A DNA stretch of 64,000 nucleotides from Corallococcus soli. Its GTDB lineage: Bacteria > Myxococcota > Myxococcia > Myxococcales > Myxococcaceae. The DNA lies in the NCBI RefSeq assembly GCF_014930455.1, contig NZ_JAAIYO010000003.1:620001-684000 (forward strand), written 5' to 3'. This document shows, piece by piece, positions 47,131-56,422 of the stretch (positions within the stretch are counted from its first letter, which is position 1; every line of letters begins with the position of its first letter). A program made the position numbers and the translations under genes. Below the pieces are notes generated by a model, which did not search any database, was not told where the DNA came from, and saw only the letters and a list, made by a program, of their open reading frames with translations.

Positions 47131-49734
47131 ATGCTTCCAGTCCCCCTTGCGGTCCGGTCCCCCGGCCCCGTGCTCGCTTTGCTGTTGGCGTGCGCCATGG
47201 GCTGCGGGATGGCCGACGCGGATTTCCCCTTCATCCAGGGGGAGCGCCCGGATGGGGCGTGCACGGTGGATCAGGACTGCGCGGATCCAGCCCTGTTCTT
47301 CTGCAACACCGCCCTGTCGCGCTGCGAGGCCGCGTGCCGGAGCGATGACGACTGCTCGATGGAGCGCCGGGGTTCGCATCACGCCATCCTCTCCTGCGAG
47401 TCCAGGTCGCTGGGCTGTCGCTGTGACGCGAGCCGCTGTGTGCCCGCCCTCTGCACCGGCGACGAGGCGTGCGAGGACGGCCAGGTGTGCCGCGATGGCG
47501 CCTGCGGTGAGCCGCTGCCGCCGACCGTCGCCACTGCCTGTCGCGTGGTGCCGGAGCGGGTCATCGCGCCCGTGGGCACCCCCGTGCGCTTCGAGGCCTG
47601 GGTGTCCGACGCGAAGGGGCAGCCCTTCGTCCCGGGCGCGGCCCTCACCTGGACCGCCGTGGCCACGGCCGTGACGCGGGAGGGCGGCACCGGGGCCACG
47701 TTCACGCTGACCACGGCCGGAGCAGAGGTCGAAGCGGTGGAGGCCCGGGTGGGCGTCATCTCCTGCCGCGCGCGCGTCACCGTGCTGCCCCGCCATGGCG
47801 AGCCGGAGCAGGTGCGGGTGCTGGTGACGGACGCGCTCACGGGACACCCCGTCGAGGGGGCGTCCGTGCTGGTTTCGGACACGCTGGGCCAGACGCTGGC
47901 CCGCGAAGCGACGAACGCGACGGGCGTGGCGGTGGTGGCCGCGCGGGGCGAGGTGGGCGTGTCCGTGTTCCACCAGGACTTCGGTTACCTCACCCTGGCC
48001 CACTACGACACGAAGGGTTCGCGCGACCTGCGACTGCCCCTGCGCCGCAACCCGGCGGACCGCGAGGGTGGGGTGCGCGCCCGGTTCGACCACTTCGCCC
48101 CGGTGGGCTCTCCGGTGGGCTCCCCAATGGGCTCAGGAGAGGCGCTGGCCGTGGGGCTCACGGGCCTGTCGGTGCCGGGGCTCCTGTCGGAAGCGGCGCC
48201 CGCCCAGGTGGCGGGGCCCGAGCGGCCGGTGGACCTGATGCTGGGAGGGGCGACGCGCCAGTTCCAGGTGCCGTCCAACATCTGGGTGCGCGGGCTGGGG
48301 AGCCCGGACGTGCCGTCGGTGACCGCGCCCGGCATCGCGGGCGTCTGTGATGCCCGGCTCATGGAGGTGACGGATCCGGAGCAGGCCATGCGCGCGGGCG
48401 CCTGCGGCACGCGCTCCGCCTGGGCCCTCACCGCGCAGGTGCCTTCGGGCGAGCTCCCGGCGGGGACGATGGACACCGGCACGGATCCGCTGCTGCTCCT
48501 GGCGCGGGCGCTGCCTCCGTCGGGCCGGTTCTCCTCCTCGCTCGTGCGCGACGTGCAGTTCACGCTGCGGCCTCCGAACGGAGGGGAGGCGGTGCCGCTC
48601 GCGCCGGTGATGCATGACTTCCAGCAGGTGCCGCTGGCCTTCCCGTTCGTGGTGCGCGTCCCCGCGCTCCCGCGCTTCCGCGACGGCTACCCGGAGCGCG
48701 CCGTGGTGTTGGGCTCGGTGGCCGCGCCCGGACGGGGCCTGGTGCCGCTGGGCCTGGGCGCCGCCATCAACACCCAGCCGTCGGATCCGCTCACGGACAC
48801 GCAGCCGGGCCTGCTGGCGCCGGGCTTCGTGCGCGTGCGCATGGCCCCGGGGCATCACGGCCTGGAGGGCCAGCCCTACCGCTTGCTCGCGCTCGCGTCG
48901 TCGGGAGCCCTGGTCGGTGAGTCCGCCGCGGGCTCCGCCACCAGCGCCGTGTTCGCCCCCCTGGCGGCCCCCCGCTTCGACCCCGAGGGCACCGAGCCGG
49001 TGACGTTCCCCGAAGGCTTCCTCTCCATCCCGGAAGGGTCCCACTACAACCCGGACGTGCTGCCCTGGCACGGCCTGCTGCCCCGCGAGTGGCGCCTGGA
49101 CGCCCCGGTGACGCTGGCGACCGTGGTGCGCGCGACCTTCACCAACGCGTCCGGGCGGCGCTGGACGATGCTGATGGACGGCCGCCGCGCGACGTCCGGC
49201 GTGCGCCTGCCCGTGCCCCCGTCGGGCCTGGAGGACCGCACCTTCCAGGGCGACACCGAAGGCTCGCGCGCGTCGCTGTCCGTGGAGGCCCTGCGGGTGA
49301 CGACCGCGGAGGGGGCCCCGCTCGGTGCCCCGGCGCTGGCGGAGTCCGGTGGGTTCGCGCCGGAGGCGCTCGCGGAGGCGACCCGCGCCGCGTCCACGCT
49401 GCACCAGGGGCGGCCCCAGGTGACGTGGGTGGAGCCTCCCGAGGGGGCCTCGCTTGCTCGCGGCGCCACCGTCCGTGTGCGGGTGGAGGGCTTCCAGGTG
49501 GGGCCCGCCCTCACCGACGAGGGCGGGGTGTTGCTCACCGTGCGGGGCGGCGGCGCGGGCTGTGAGGGCGTGAAGGTGGGCAGCGACGCCGCCTCGCGCT
49601 CGGGCGAGGTGGTCCTGTCGCTGCCCGGCGCGTGCTCGGGCGAGGCGGTGGTGCTCGCGGCGTCCCTGGTGGATGGGCTGGGCCTGCCGCTGCGGCCCGC
49701 GGTCACCGCCGTGCGCACCGTGCGCGTGCCCTGA
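47131..49734 (+). CDS. Large Cys-rich, carboxypeptidase-regulatory-like lipoprotein
   Basis: An 867-residue lipoprotein with a signal peptide ending in a lipobox near residues 16-24. It has an N-terminal Cys-rich region (CTVDQDC, CNTALSRCEAACRSDDDCS, CDASRC, CTGDEACEDGQVC) of a kind common in myxobacterial surface proteins, then an immunoglobulin-like/carboxypeptidase-regulatory stretch near residues 220-290. The long C-terminal remainder is beta-rich and without a recognised domain. It is exported and anchored. GGAG stands about 9 bases upstream of the ATG. Function unknown; it may act in cell-surface adhesion or sensing. Confidence 0.82.
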   Translation: MLPVPLAVRSPGPVLALLLACAMGCGMADADFPFIQGERPDGACTVDQDCADPALFFCNTALSRCEAACRSDDDCSMERRGSHHAILSCESRSLGCRCDASRCVPALCTGDEACEDGQVCRDGACGEPLPPTVATACRVVPERVIAPVGTPVRFEAWVSDAKGQPFVPGAALTWTAVATAVTREGGTGATFTLTTAGAEVEAVEARVGVISCRARVTVLPRHGEPEQVRVLVTDALTGHPVEGASVLVSDTLGQTLAREATNATGVAVVAARGEVGVSVFHQDFGYLTLAHYDTKGSRDLRLPLRRNPADREGGVRARFDHFAPVGSPVGSPMGSGEALAVGLTGLSVPGLLSEAAPAQVAGPERPVDLMLGGATRQFQVPSNIWVRGLGSPDVPSVTAPGIAGVCDARLMEVTDPEQAMRAGACGTRSAWALTAQVPSGELPAGTMDTGTDPLLLLARALPPSGRFSSSLVRDVQFTLRPPNGGEAVPLAPVMHDFQQVPLAFPFVVRVPALPRFRDGYPERAVVLGSVAAPGRGLVPLGLGAAINTQPSDPLTDTQPGLLAPGFVRVRMAPGHHGLEGQPYRLLALASSGALVGESAAGSATSAVFAPLAAPRFDPEGTEPVTFPEGFLSIPEGSHYNPDVLPWHGLLPREWRLDAPVTLATVVRATFTNASGRRWTMLMDGRRATSGVRLPVPPSGLEDRTFQGDTEGSRASLSVEALRVTTAEGAPLGAPALAESGGFAPEALAEATRAASTLHQGRPQVTWVEPPEGASLARGATVRVRVEGFQVGPALTDEGGVLLTVRGGGAGCEGVKVGSDAASRSGEVVLSLPGACSGEAVVLAASLVDGLGLPLRPAVTAVRTVRVP

Positions 49735-49831
49735 CGTGGCGGCGCCCCGGGGTGTCCCCGCCCTGGGAGGGCACCTTCTCCGGCCGTGAATTCGCTTTCA
49801 CGATTTGCGCGGTGATACGTTTGCCAATGCC

Positions 49832-50713
49832 ATGGGCCAGAAGGAGACGGTCGTCACCGTCATCTCGAAGATCTCCGAGCGCCCCGTCAACCTGGACGCG
49901 GCGCTGGTGGTCATCTACGGCCTGGATCTGGGGCGCAAGTTCGACCTGACGCGCGAGGAGACCCTCATCGGGCGCTCGTCCAAGGCGGACATCCAGATTG
50001 ATCAGGAGGCGGTGAGCCGCAACCACGCGCGGATCACCAACACCACCAAGGGCGTGCGCATCGAGGACCTGGGCTCCACCAACGGCACGTTCGTCAACGA
50101 CGACGTGGCGCCGGGGGGCGGCCGGTCGCTGCAGAACGGCGACCTGGTGAAGATTGGCCGCACCATCTTCAAGTTCATCGCGGGCGGCAACATCGAGGCG
50201 GCGTACCACGACGAGATCTACCGGCTGACCACGATGGATGGCCTGACGCAGATCTACAACCGCCGCTACTTCGACGAACAGCTGGACCGGGAGATCTCCC
50301 GCAGCCGCCGCTACGAGCGCACGCTGTCGCTGGTGATGCTGGACCTGGATCACTTCAAGGAGGTCAACGACACCTTCGGCCACCTGGCGGGGGACTCGGT
50401 CCTCAAGCAACTGGCGTCCACGGTGCGCACGCGCATCCGGCGCGAGGACGTCTTCGCCCGCTATGGCGGCGAGGAGTTCGCGCTGCTCCTGCCGGAGATC
50501 ACCCTGGGCGGCGCGCGGCAGCTCGCGGAGAAGGTGCGCAAGCTGGTGGAGCGGCAGCGCTTCGAGTTCGACAAGCAGGTCATCCCCGTCACGCTGTCGG
50601 TGGGCGTGGCCACGCTGGAGCCGCACCACCGCGAGCCCGGGGAGCTGGTGCGCGCGGCGGACGAGCGCCTCTTCGAGGCCAAGCACCAGGGGCGCAACCG
50701 CGTCTGCGGCTGA
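49832..50713 (+). CDS. FHA-domain diguanylate cyclase
   Basis: A 293-residue protein: FHA domain at about residues 25-115 ([29 protein letters not shown]) followed by a GGDEF domain with active-site GGEEF (212-216) and an upstream inhibitory RxxD site (RRED, 203-206). It should make c-di-GMP, be feedback-inhibited through the I-site, and be regulated by binding a phospho-threonine partner. No membrane segment. ATG 49832 chosen; an upstream TTG at 49805 is in frame. It is probably monocistronic. Confidence 0.93.
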   Translation: MGQKETVVTVISKISERPVNLDAALVVIYGLDLGRKFDLTREETLIGRSSKADIQIDQEAVSRNHARITNTTKGVRIEDLGSTNGTFVNDDVAPGGGRSLQNGDLVKIGRTIFKFIAGGNIEAAYHDEIYRLTTMDGLTQIYNRRYFDEQLDREISRSRRYERTLSLVMLDLDHFKEVNDTFGHLAGDSVLKQLASTVRTRIRREDVFARYGGEEFALLLPEITLGGARQLAEKVRKLVERQRFEFDKQVIPVTLSVGVATLEPHHREPGELVRAADERLFEAKHQGRNRVCG

Positions 50714-50735
50714 GCGCCCCCGGGCGTGGGCCTCT

Positions 50736-52802
50736 TCAGCCCGCGAACACGGAGCGACGCTCGCGCAGCAGGGCCTGGAGCATGGCCTGGATGGCCTCGC
50801 GGGTCTGTTCGGTGAGCCGCTGCACCTCGCCCAGGTCGTCCGCGGACTCCGTGGGCAGTCCTTCCATGGTGATGGGCTCACCGAAGCGGATGGTCCACTT
50901 GGCCGGCAGCGGGCCCGGGGCGGTGAGCGGCAGTGACGGCAGCCCCAGGAACCCGCCGGGGATGCGGCCCAGCAGCGGGGACGTCTCCTCCGCGCCGACG
51001 ATGGCCACCGGCACGATGGGCGCGCCGGTGCGCAGGGCCAGCTTCACGAACCCGCCGCGCCCGAAGCGCTTGAGGCGGTAGCGCTCCGCGAACGGCTTGC
51101 TCGCGCCCTGGTAGCCCTCCGGGAAGACGACGAGCGGCCGGCGCTCGTCGAGCAGCCGCAGCGCGTTCTCCGGTGAGGCGCGCACGGCGCCCAGCCGGTT
51201 GAAGAGGGTGCCCAGCATGGGCGCGTGGAACACCTGATCCTCCACGAGCCACCGGGGTTCGAGCAGGTCGGGGCGCTCGCGCAGGAGCACCTGGGACATG
51301 ACGAGCCCGTCGTAGGGCAGGGCGCCGGAGTGGTTGGCGACGAGGATGGCGGCGCCCCGGGGCACGTGATCCACGCCCTCCACGGACACGCGCCAGTACT
51401 GCTCGTAGAGGAAGTCGAGCACCGGCTGGAGGTTCTCCACCAGCCCGGCGTCCTTGCCGTAGTCGTCCAGCCGGCTGCCGCCGCCCGTGCCCAGGCCCGT
51501 GCGCACCGCCTCCATCAGGCCGTGCATCGCGCCGACCGCGCGGCCCAGGCCCTCGCTCGCGAGCGCCTGGCCGGCGATCTCCCGCGCCAGGGAGAACATG
51601 CCCGCCGCGCGTCCCGCGAACCCGTGCGACGGCGAAACCTCCTCCGGCCGGGCGAAGGCGGACGCGTCCTGCTCCGGATCCTCGCGGAGCGGGGCGCCTT
51701 CGTCCGTCACCAGGGACAGGGGGACGCGGCGGCTGGGGGGCAGCTCGTCGTGGGACTCGTCGGGCAGCTCGACCTCCGGCTCCACGTTGGTCGGGGCCGC
51801 GCCCGCGCGGATGGAGACGGAGATGTGCACCCCGTCCGCCTCGCCGCGCTCCACGCCCTCCGGTGCGTCGTCACCGTCGGGGGTTGCGTCCGTGGGCACG
51901 CTGGCCGGATCCCGCTGCCAGGCGTCGGCGGTCCACACCTCCTCTTCGGCCTCGTCCAGATCCTGGGGGTCGCCGTCCTCGGCGGTGGCGACGGCGCGCT
52001 CGTCGGGCGTGGTGGCCTGGCGGTCCAGCACCTCGTCCACGGCGACGCCGGCGGTGGCCTCGGCCACCTGGGTCGCGACCATGGTGGCGAGCTCCCGTTC
52101 AATGGTGGCGTCGTGGTCGTCGTCCAGGACCTGCCGCACCGCGGACTCGGCCAGCTCGGTGACGAGCTCCGTCGCGAGGATGCGCTCCATGCTGCGATCC
52201 TGGCCCGGGCGTCTGGGGAGCAGCTCTTCCACGGCGCTCTTCGCGGCGACCTCCGCCGCATCCGACGCCAGCGCCTCGGTCAGCGCACGGTCCACCCCAC
52301 GCTCCTCGCGATGCGGGGCGTGCATCCCTTCATCGGGCACCGGCGGCCTGGCGGCCCGTGGCGCGACAGGGGGCCGCGGCGTCGAGGGCTCGCGCAGCGG
52401 CGTCGGCTCATCCCCCTGGGGCGTGGGCCCGGACGCGGCGGGCGGTGGGCCGCGCCTGCTGGCCGGCGCGCTCCGGGGCTCCTTCGGCTGCGAAGCTTCC
52501 CTGTCGTCGTGCTCCGGGGGCGTGGCGCCGCGCGGAGGGTTCGCCCGCGCCTCGAACTTGTGGACCGCCACGGCGGGCGTCCTCGGGGAGGCCGCGGCCT
52601 CCTTCGGGCCCTTCGCGCGCGAGGGCTCCTTCGCGTCGCGTGTCTTGCCGTTCGACTTCGCGGTCTTCTTCGCGCCCTTCGCGGCCTTCTTCGCGGGCGC
52701 CTTCTTCGCGGCCTTCGCTTCGGTCGGGCCCTCCTTCGCGTCACCCGCGCGAGGCGCTGCGCCCCGCTGGAAGGGATCATTCCCGAGGACACCCTTGGTC
52801 AT
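50736..52802 (-). CDS. Lysophospholipid-type acyltransferase with long disordered N-terminus
   Basis: A 688-residue protein. About the first 380 residues are low-complexity, starting with a Lys/Ala-rich histone-like stretch (near residues 30-55) and then acidic Glu/Asp/Ala segments with repeated helical units. The C-terminal 250 residues are an acyltransferase: VANHSGALPYDG (NHSGxLPxDG catalytic motif of the MGAT-like branch), RWLVEDQVFHAPMLG, VFPEGYQGASKPF and PIVPVAIVG. It probably acylates a lysophospholipid or related alcohol at the membrane. Its ATG overlaps the stop of the upstream SDR gene (ATGA), so the two are coupled. Confidence 0.85.
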   Translation of the reverse strand: MTKGVLGNDPFQRGAAPRAGDAKEGPTEAKAAKKAPAKKAAKGAKKTAKSNGKTRDAKEPSRAKGPKEAAASPRTPAVAVHKFEARANPPRGATPPEHDDREASQPKEPRSAPASRRGPPPAASGPTPQGDEPTPLREPSTPRPPVAPRAARPPVPDEGMHAPHREERGVDRALTEALASDAAEVAAKSAVEELLPRRPGQDRSMERILATELVTELAESAVRQVLDDDHDATIERELATMVATQVAEATAGVAVDEVLDRQATTPDERAVATAEDGDPQDLDEAEEEVWTADAWQRDPASVPTDATPDGDDAPEGVERGEADGVHISVSIRAGAAPTNVEPEVELPDESHDELPPSRRVPLSLVTDEGAPLREDPEQDASAFARPEEVSPSHGFAGRAAGMFSLAREIAGQALASEGLGRAVGAMHGLMEAVRTGLGTGGGSRLDDYGKDAGLVENLQPVLDFLYEQYWRVSVEGVDHVPRGAAILVANHSGALPYDGLVMSQVLLRERPDLLEPRWLVEDQVFHAPMLGTLFNRLGAVRASPENALRLLDERRPLVVFPEGYQGASKPFAERYRLKRFGRGGFVKLALRTGAPIVPVAIVGAEETSPLLGRIPGGFLGLPSLPLTAPGPLPAKWTIRFGEPITMEGLPTESADDLGEVQRLTEQTREAIQAMLQALLRERRSVFAG

Positions 52803-53740
52803 GACTGGCTCCTTCGGAGCGCCGCGGCGGCGTCCTTGACGTGGTGGAGGGGCACGAACCCCAGGGCGGATTCAGCGCGCTCTCCGTCCGCGACCCAGGA
52901 GTAATGCATGTAGTCGAGCAGGGCCACCGGCAACGTGCCCGCCCCCAGCACCCCGAGCGCGCGAAGTGCTCCACGAAACAACGGCCCCGGCAGGGGGAGC
53001 GGTTGTGAGCCCGCCTGGCGGATGAGCCCGGACAGGGGCAGCACCCCGCGCCCCACGATGTTGAATTCCCCTGCGGTGTTCGCGCCCAGGGCCAGGTGCA
53101 GCGCCCGGCCCGCGTCGTCCTCGTGCACCGCCTGCCACAGGGGGTCGAAGCCCAGCAGCGTGGGCACCACGGCCTGGGACAGCAGGCGCGTGGCGGGGTT
53201 GTCCAGGCTCCGACCGAGCAGGGGCGCGAAGCGCAGCACCAGCGTGCGCGTGTCCGGGTGCCGTTCGCGGAAGGCCCGCACCTGGCCCTCCACCTCCACC
53301 TTGTCGTTCACGAACCGGCTGTGCGGACAGCCGAACAGGGGGGACCCCTCCCGCAGCAGTGCGGGGTTGTTGCCCCGGGCCCCGTAGGTGGCGGTGAGCG
53401 ACGGCACCACCAGCCGGGGCAGCTTCGCGCGGCCCACCGCCGTCAGCACGTTCATCGTGCCGATGACCTCCAGCTCGTGCGCCAGCGGGCCATTGAGGAT
53501 GGGGCCGAAGAGGAAGGCCAGGTGGTAGAGCGCGTCCACGGGGCGCTCCGTGAGCGCGTCGGTCAGCTCGCCCTCCGCGTCGTAGCGGGTGAGGTCCACC
53601 CGGTGGAATTCGACCTTCCGCGTTCCTTCCGGCGGCTTCGTGTCGAGCACGAGGATGCTCTCCACCGCCGGGTCCGCTTCCAGTCTCGGCAGGAGCAGCT
53701 TGCCGTAGTCGCCATTGGCGCCTGTCACCGCGATGCGCAT
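52799..53740 (-). CDS. NAD-dependent epimerase/SDR-family protein
   Basis: A 313-residue extended short-chain dehydrogenase with the dinucleotide motif TGANGDYG near the start, an acidic residue ending strand 2 (LVLDTK), LYHLAFLFG, and a Tyr-containing SLTATYGARG segment in the catalytic position. The partner Lys spacing is not classical, so catalysis is uncertain. The start at 53740 gives the family N-terminus; an ATG at 53770 adds ten residues. It is translationally coupled to the acyltransferase gene, hinting at a joint lipid or sugar-lipid modification. Confidence 0.8.
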   Translation of the reverse strand: MRIAVTGANGDYGKLLLPRLEADPAVESILVLDTKPPEGTRKVEFHRVDLTRYDAEGELTDALTERPVDALYHLAFLFGPILNGPLAHELEVIGTMNVLTAVGRAKLPRLVVPSLTATYGARGNNPALLREGSPLFGCPHSRFVNDKVEVEGQVRAFRERHPDTRTLVLRFAPLLGRSLDNPATRLLSQAVVPTLLGFDPLWQAVHEDDAGRALHLALGANTAGEFNIVGRGVLPLSGLIRQAGSQPLPLPGPLFRGALRALGVLGAGTLPVALLDYMHYSWVADGERAESALGFVPLHHVKDAAAALRRSQS

Positions 53741-53872
53741 CGGGCCCTTGCCTGCTCGGATCACTTCCATTGGCAGGGGCGGGTGTTAGCCCAGCCGTTC
53801 CGGAATGTCAGCCGGGTGTGCCCGTGATGTTCTGGACAACGTCATCCAGGTGGCGGAGGGTCGAAAACCGTC

Positions 53873-55741
53873 ATGTCCCGAATCGCGCGCCTGAGCGACG
53901 TGCTCATCAACAAGATCGCCGCCGGCGAGGTGGTGGAACGCCCCGCCTCGGTGGTGAAGGAGCTGTGTGAGAACTCGCTCGACGCGGGCGCTCGCACCGT
54001 GCGCGTGGAGCTGGAGGGCGGCGGCGTGGGCCGCATCACCATCTCCGACGACGGGCACGGGATGAACCGCGAGGACGCCACGCTCTGCCTGGAGCGCCAC
54101 GCGACCAGCAAGCTGCGCGAACTGGACGACCTGTTCCACATCGACTCCATGGGGTTCCGGGGCGAGGCCATCCCCGCCATCGCCTCCGTGTCCCGCTTCA
54201 CGCTGCACACCGCGGAGCCCGAAGCGCACGAGGGCACGAAGATCCATGTGGAGGGCGGAGGGCCGGCCGCGGTGGAGGACGCGCCGCCGCGCGTGGGCAC
54301 CGTCATCACGGTGGAGGACCTGTTCTTCAACGTGCCGGCGCGCCGCAAGTTCATGCGGCAGGGCGCCACCGAGCTCAAGCACTGCGAGGAGTCCGTGGTG
54401 CGCCTGGCGCTCGCGCACCCGGAGGTCGGCTTCTTCGCCACCCACGAAGGCCACGAGCTGTTCGCCAGCCCCGCCAGCGAACATGATCCGCGCGAGCGCA
54501 TCGCCGCGGCGCTGGGCCCCGCGTCCTTCGCGCACCTGTTCCCGGTGGAGGAGCGGCGGCTGGGCGTGAGCGTGACGGGCTACCTGGCCTCGCCGGAGTA
54601 CACGCTGCCCAACGCGCGCGGCCTCTACACCTTCGTCAACCGCCGCTACATCCGCGACCGGGGCCTCATCAGCACCGTGCAGCGCGCGTTCCAGGACTTC
54701 CTGCCCGCGGGCCGCCAGCCGGTGGTGGTGCTGCACATCGACGTGGAGCCCCGCGCGGTGGACGTCAACGTGCACCCGCAGAAGCAGGAGGTGCGCTTCG
54801 CCGACGCCCGGGGCGTGCAGGACGCGGTGAGCGCCGCGCTCACCCGGGTCCTCCGCGCGTCCCCCTGGCTGGGCACCCCCGAACAGCAGGCCGCCAACCC
54901 CCCGCCCCGCGACGCCGCGCACTACGCGCACGCCGTGGAGCGCTTCCTCACCCGCGCGCAGGAGGCCACCTGGGGCGCGCCGCTGCCCACGGCGATGGAT
55001 GGACCGGGGCCCTCGCAGCCCGGGCGTCCGCTGAGCCCGTCCTACTTCGCCCCTCCCGGTGGAGGCGCGGGGCCGGGGCCGTTCCAGGGGCCTGTGATGC
55101 CCGGCCGCTCGCCCGCGTTCGGTGAAGCGCAGCCCCAGCTCAACGAAGCGCCGCCTCCGGGCTACTTCGCCGCGCTGCGCCCCATGGGCCTGCTGGGCAG
55201 CCGCTTCCACGTCTGCGAAGGCCCCGGCGGCACGCTGGTGGTGCTGGATCCGCACGCCGCGCTGGAGCGCGCCCGCCTCACCGCGTACCTGCGCCGGCTG
55301 GACGACGGGGCCAAGGCTCCGCCGCCGTCGCTGTTCGGCACCACGGTGGAGCTGTCATTGGCGGCGGTGAAGTCGCTGGTGGAGGGCCGCGAAGCGCTGC
55401 TCCTGCTGGGCGTGGACCTGGAGCCCTTTGGCGGCACCGCCATCGCGCTCAAGTCGGTGCCCCCGGGCCTGGAGGGCGTGGATCCGCGCGCGCTCCTGGA
55501 GGCCCTGTCGCGCGCGCTGCCCCCTCGCAGCGCCCCGCTGGACGTCACGAGCCTCGCGGAGGCCGTGCGCGTGATGGCCTGTCACGCCGCGCGCCGCGCC
55601 TCCTCCACGCCGCTCACCGACGCGCAGCTGCGCGCGCTCCTGGGAGAGCTGGACCGCGCGGACTTCACCCCACCGTGCACGCACGGCACGGTGGTGGTGC
55701 TGGAGATGCCCCTGCTGGAGCTGGAGCGCCGCGCCCGCTGA
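53873..55741 (+). CDS. mutL: DNA mismatch repair protein MutL
   Basis: A 622-residue MutL. The N-terminal GHKL ATPase is complete: NKIAAGEVVERPASVVKELCENSLDAGA, DDGHGM, GFRGEAI, NVPARRKFM. A Pro/Gly-rich linker (about residues 365-440) leads to the dimerisation domain. There the endonuclease motif reads DPHAALERARLT (residues 459-470), differing at the Gln and last Glu of DQHA(x)2E(x)4E. The CPHGRP motif is CTHGTV (602 onward), while an ACHAAR element remains. No mutS or mutH is in the window. The ATPase and repair role is secure; nuclease activity is doubtful. Confidence 0.95.
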   Translation: MSRIARLSDVLINKIAAGEVVERPASVVKELCENSLDAGARTVRVELEGGGVGRITISDDGHGMNREDATLCLERHATSKLRELDDLFHIDSMGFRGEAIPAIASVSRFTLHTAEPEAHEGTKIHVEGGGPAAVEDAPPRVGTVITVEDLFFNVPARRKFMRQGATELKHCEESVVRLALAHPEVGFFATHEGHELFASPASEHDPRERIAAALGPASFAHLFPVEERRLGVSVTGYLASPEYTLPNARGLYTFVNRRYIRDRGLISTVQRAFQDFLPAGRQPVVVLHIDVEPRAVDVNVHPQKQEVRFADARGVQDAVSAALTRVLRASPWLGTPEQQAANPPPRDAAHYAHAVERFLTRAQEATWGAPLPTAMDGPGPSQPGRPLSPSYFAPPGGGAGPGPFQGPVMPGRSPAFGEAQPQLNEAPPPGYFAALRPMGLLGSRFHVCEGPGGTLVVLDPHAALERARLTAYLRRLDDGAKAPPPSLFGTTVELSLAAVKSLVEGREALLLLGVDLEPFGGTAIALKSVPPGLEGVDPRALLEALSRALPPRSAPLDVTSLAEAVRVMACHAARRASSTPLTDAQLRALLGELDRADFTPPCTHGTVVVLEMPLLELERRAR

Positions 55742-55761
55742 AAGCCCGGCGCGGGGCGGGC

Positions 55762-56187
55762 TCAGGCCTTCGCGCGCTGCTCCACCTGCGCGCGCAGCTG
55801 CTCCTCCTTCGCCATGAGCTCGCCGGTGGGGTCGCTCGCCGCGAAGTCCTCCGCGGAGGCCACCTGACGGACTTCGATCTCCCCCTCCACGAAGGGGACG
55901 CGCCGCGCCCAGGCGATGGCCTCCGCCTTCGACTTCACCTCGATGATCCAGAAGCCGGCCACCAGCTCCTTCGTCTCCGTGAACGGGCCGTCCACCACGG
56001 TCGTCTGCTTGCCGGAGAAGCGCACCCTCGCTCCCTTGGAGGTGCCATGGAGGCCCTCGCCGGCGAGCAGGATGCCGGCCTTCACCAGCTCCTCGTTGTA
56101 CTTCCCCATGGCCTCCAGCTCCTCGGTGGAGGGGAGCTTGCCGGCTTCGCTGTCCGCGCTGGCCTTCACGATCATCATGAATCGCAT
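55762..56187 (-). CDS. YCII/DGPF-domain protein
   Basis: A 141-residue protein with the YCII-related pattern: MRFMMIVKAS strand, ELEAMGKYNEEL, LHGTSKGARVRFSG and the DGPFTETKELVAGFWIIEVKS signature, followed by the acidic EIEVRQV segment. This is the DGPF subfamily, frequent in Actinobacteria, Myxococcota and Rhizobia, often beside ECF41-type sigma factors; none is adjacent here. AGGAG stands 8 bases before the ATG at 56187. Function unknown; ferredoxin-like fold. Confidence 0.88.
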   Translation of the reverse strand: MRFMMIVKASADSEAGKLPSTEELEAMGKYNEELVKAGILLAGEGLHGTSKGARVRFSGKQTTVVDGPFTETKELVAGFWIIEVKSKAEAIAWARRVPFVEGEIEVRQVASAEDFAASDPTGELMAKEEQLRAQVEQRAKA

Positions 56188-56326
56188 GTGGGTCTCTCCT
56201 GTGGGCGGGAGGGCTGTCCCCCCCGCGGGGTTCACGTCGTTTCAAAGATGCGTCGAACGAGGGGCGCGAGGATCGACACGCCTCATTTTTTCCTGTCGCG
56301 CGCGTCCCCGCCAAGGGGCCGGAATG

Positions 56327-56354
56327 TTGACGCGGGGGGGCGCGGGGCTACGGT
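56327..56354 (+). promoter_or_regulatory. Candidate promoter of the beta-barrel gene
   Basis: TTGACG (56327-56332) and TACGGT (56349-56354) are 16 bases apart: a good -35 with a weak -10. Confidence 0.3.
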
Positions 56355-56422
56355 GCGCCACACGCCTGTAGCACCGGGCCGAGCCTGTCACTCCGGCAGA
56401 AAGATGCGTGTCCTCCTCCGTG

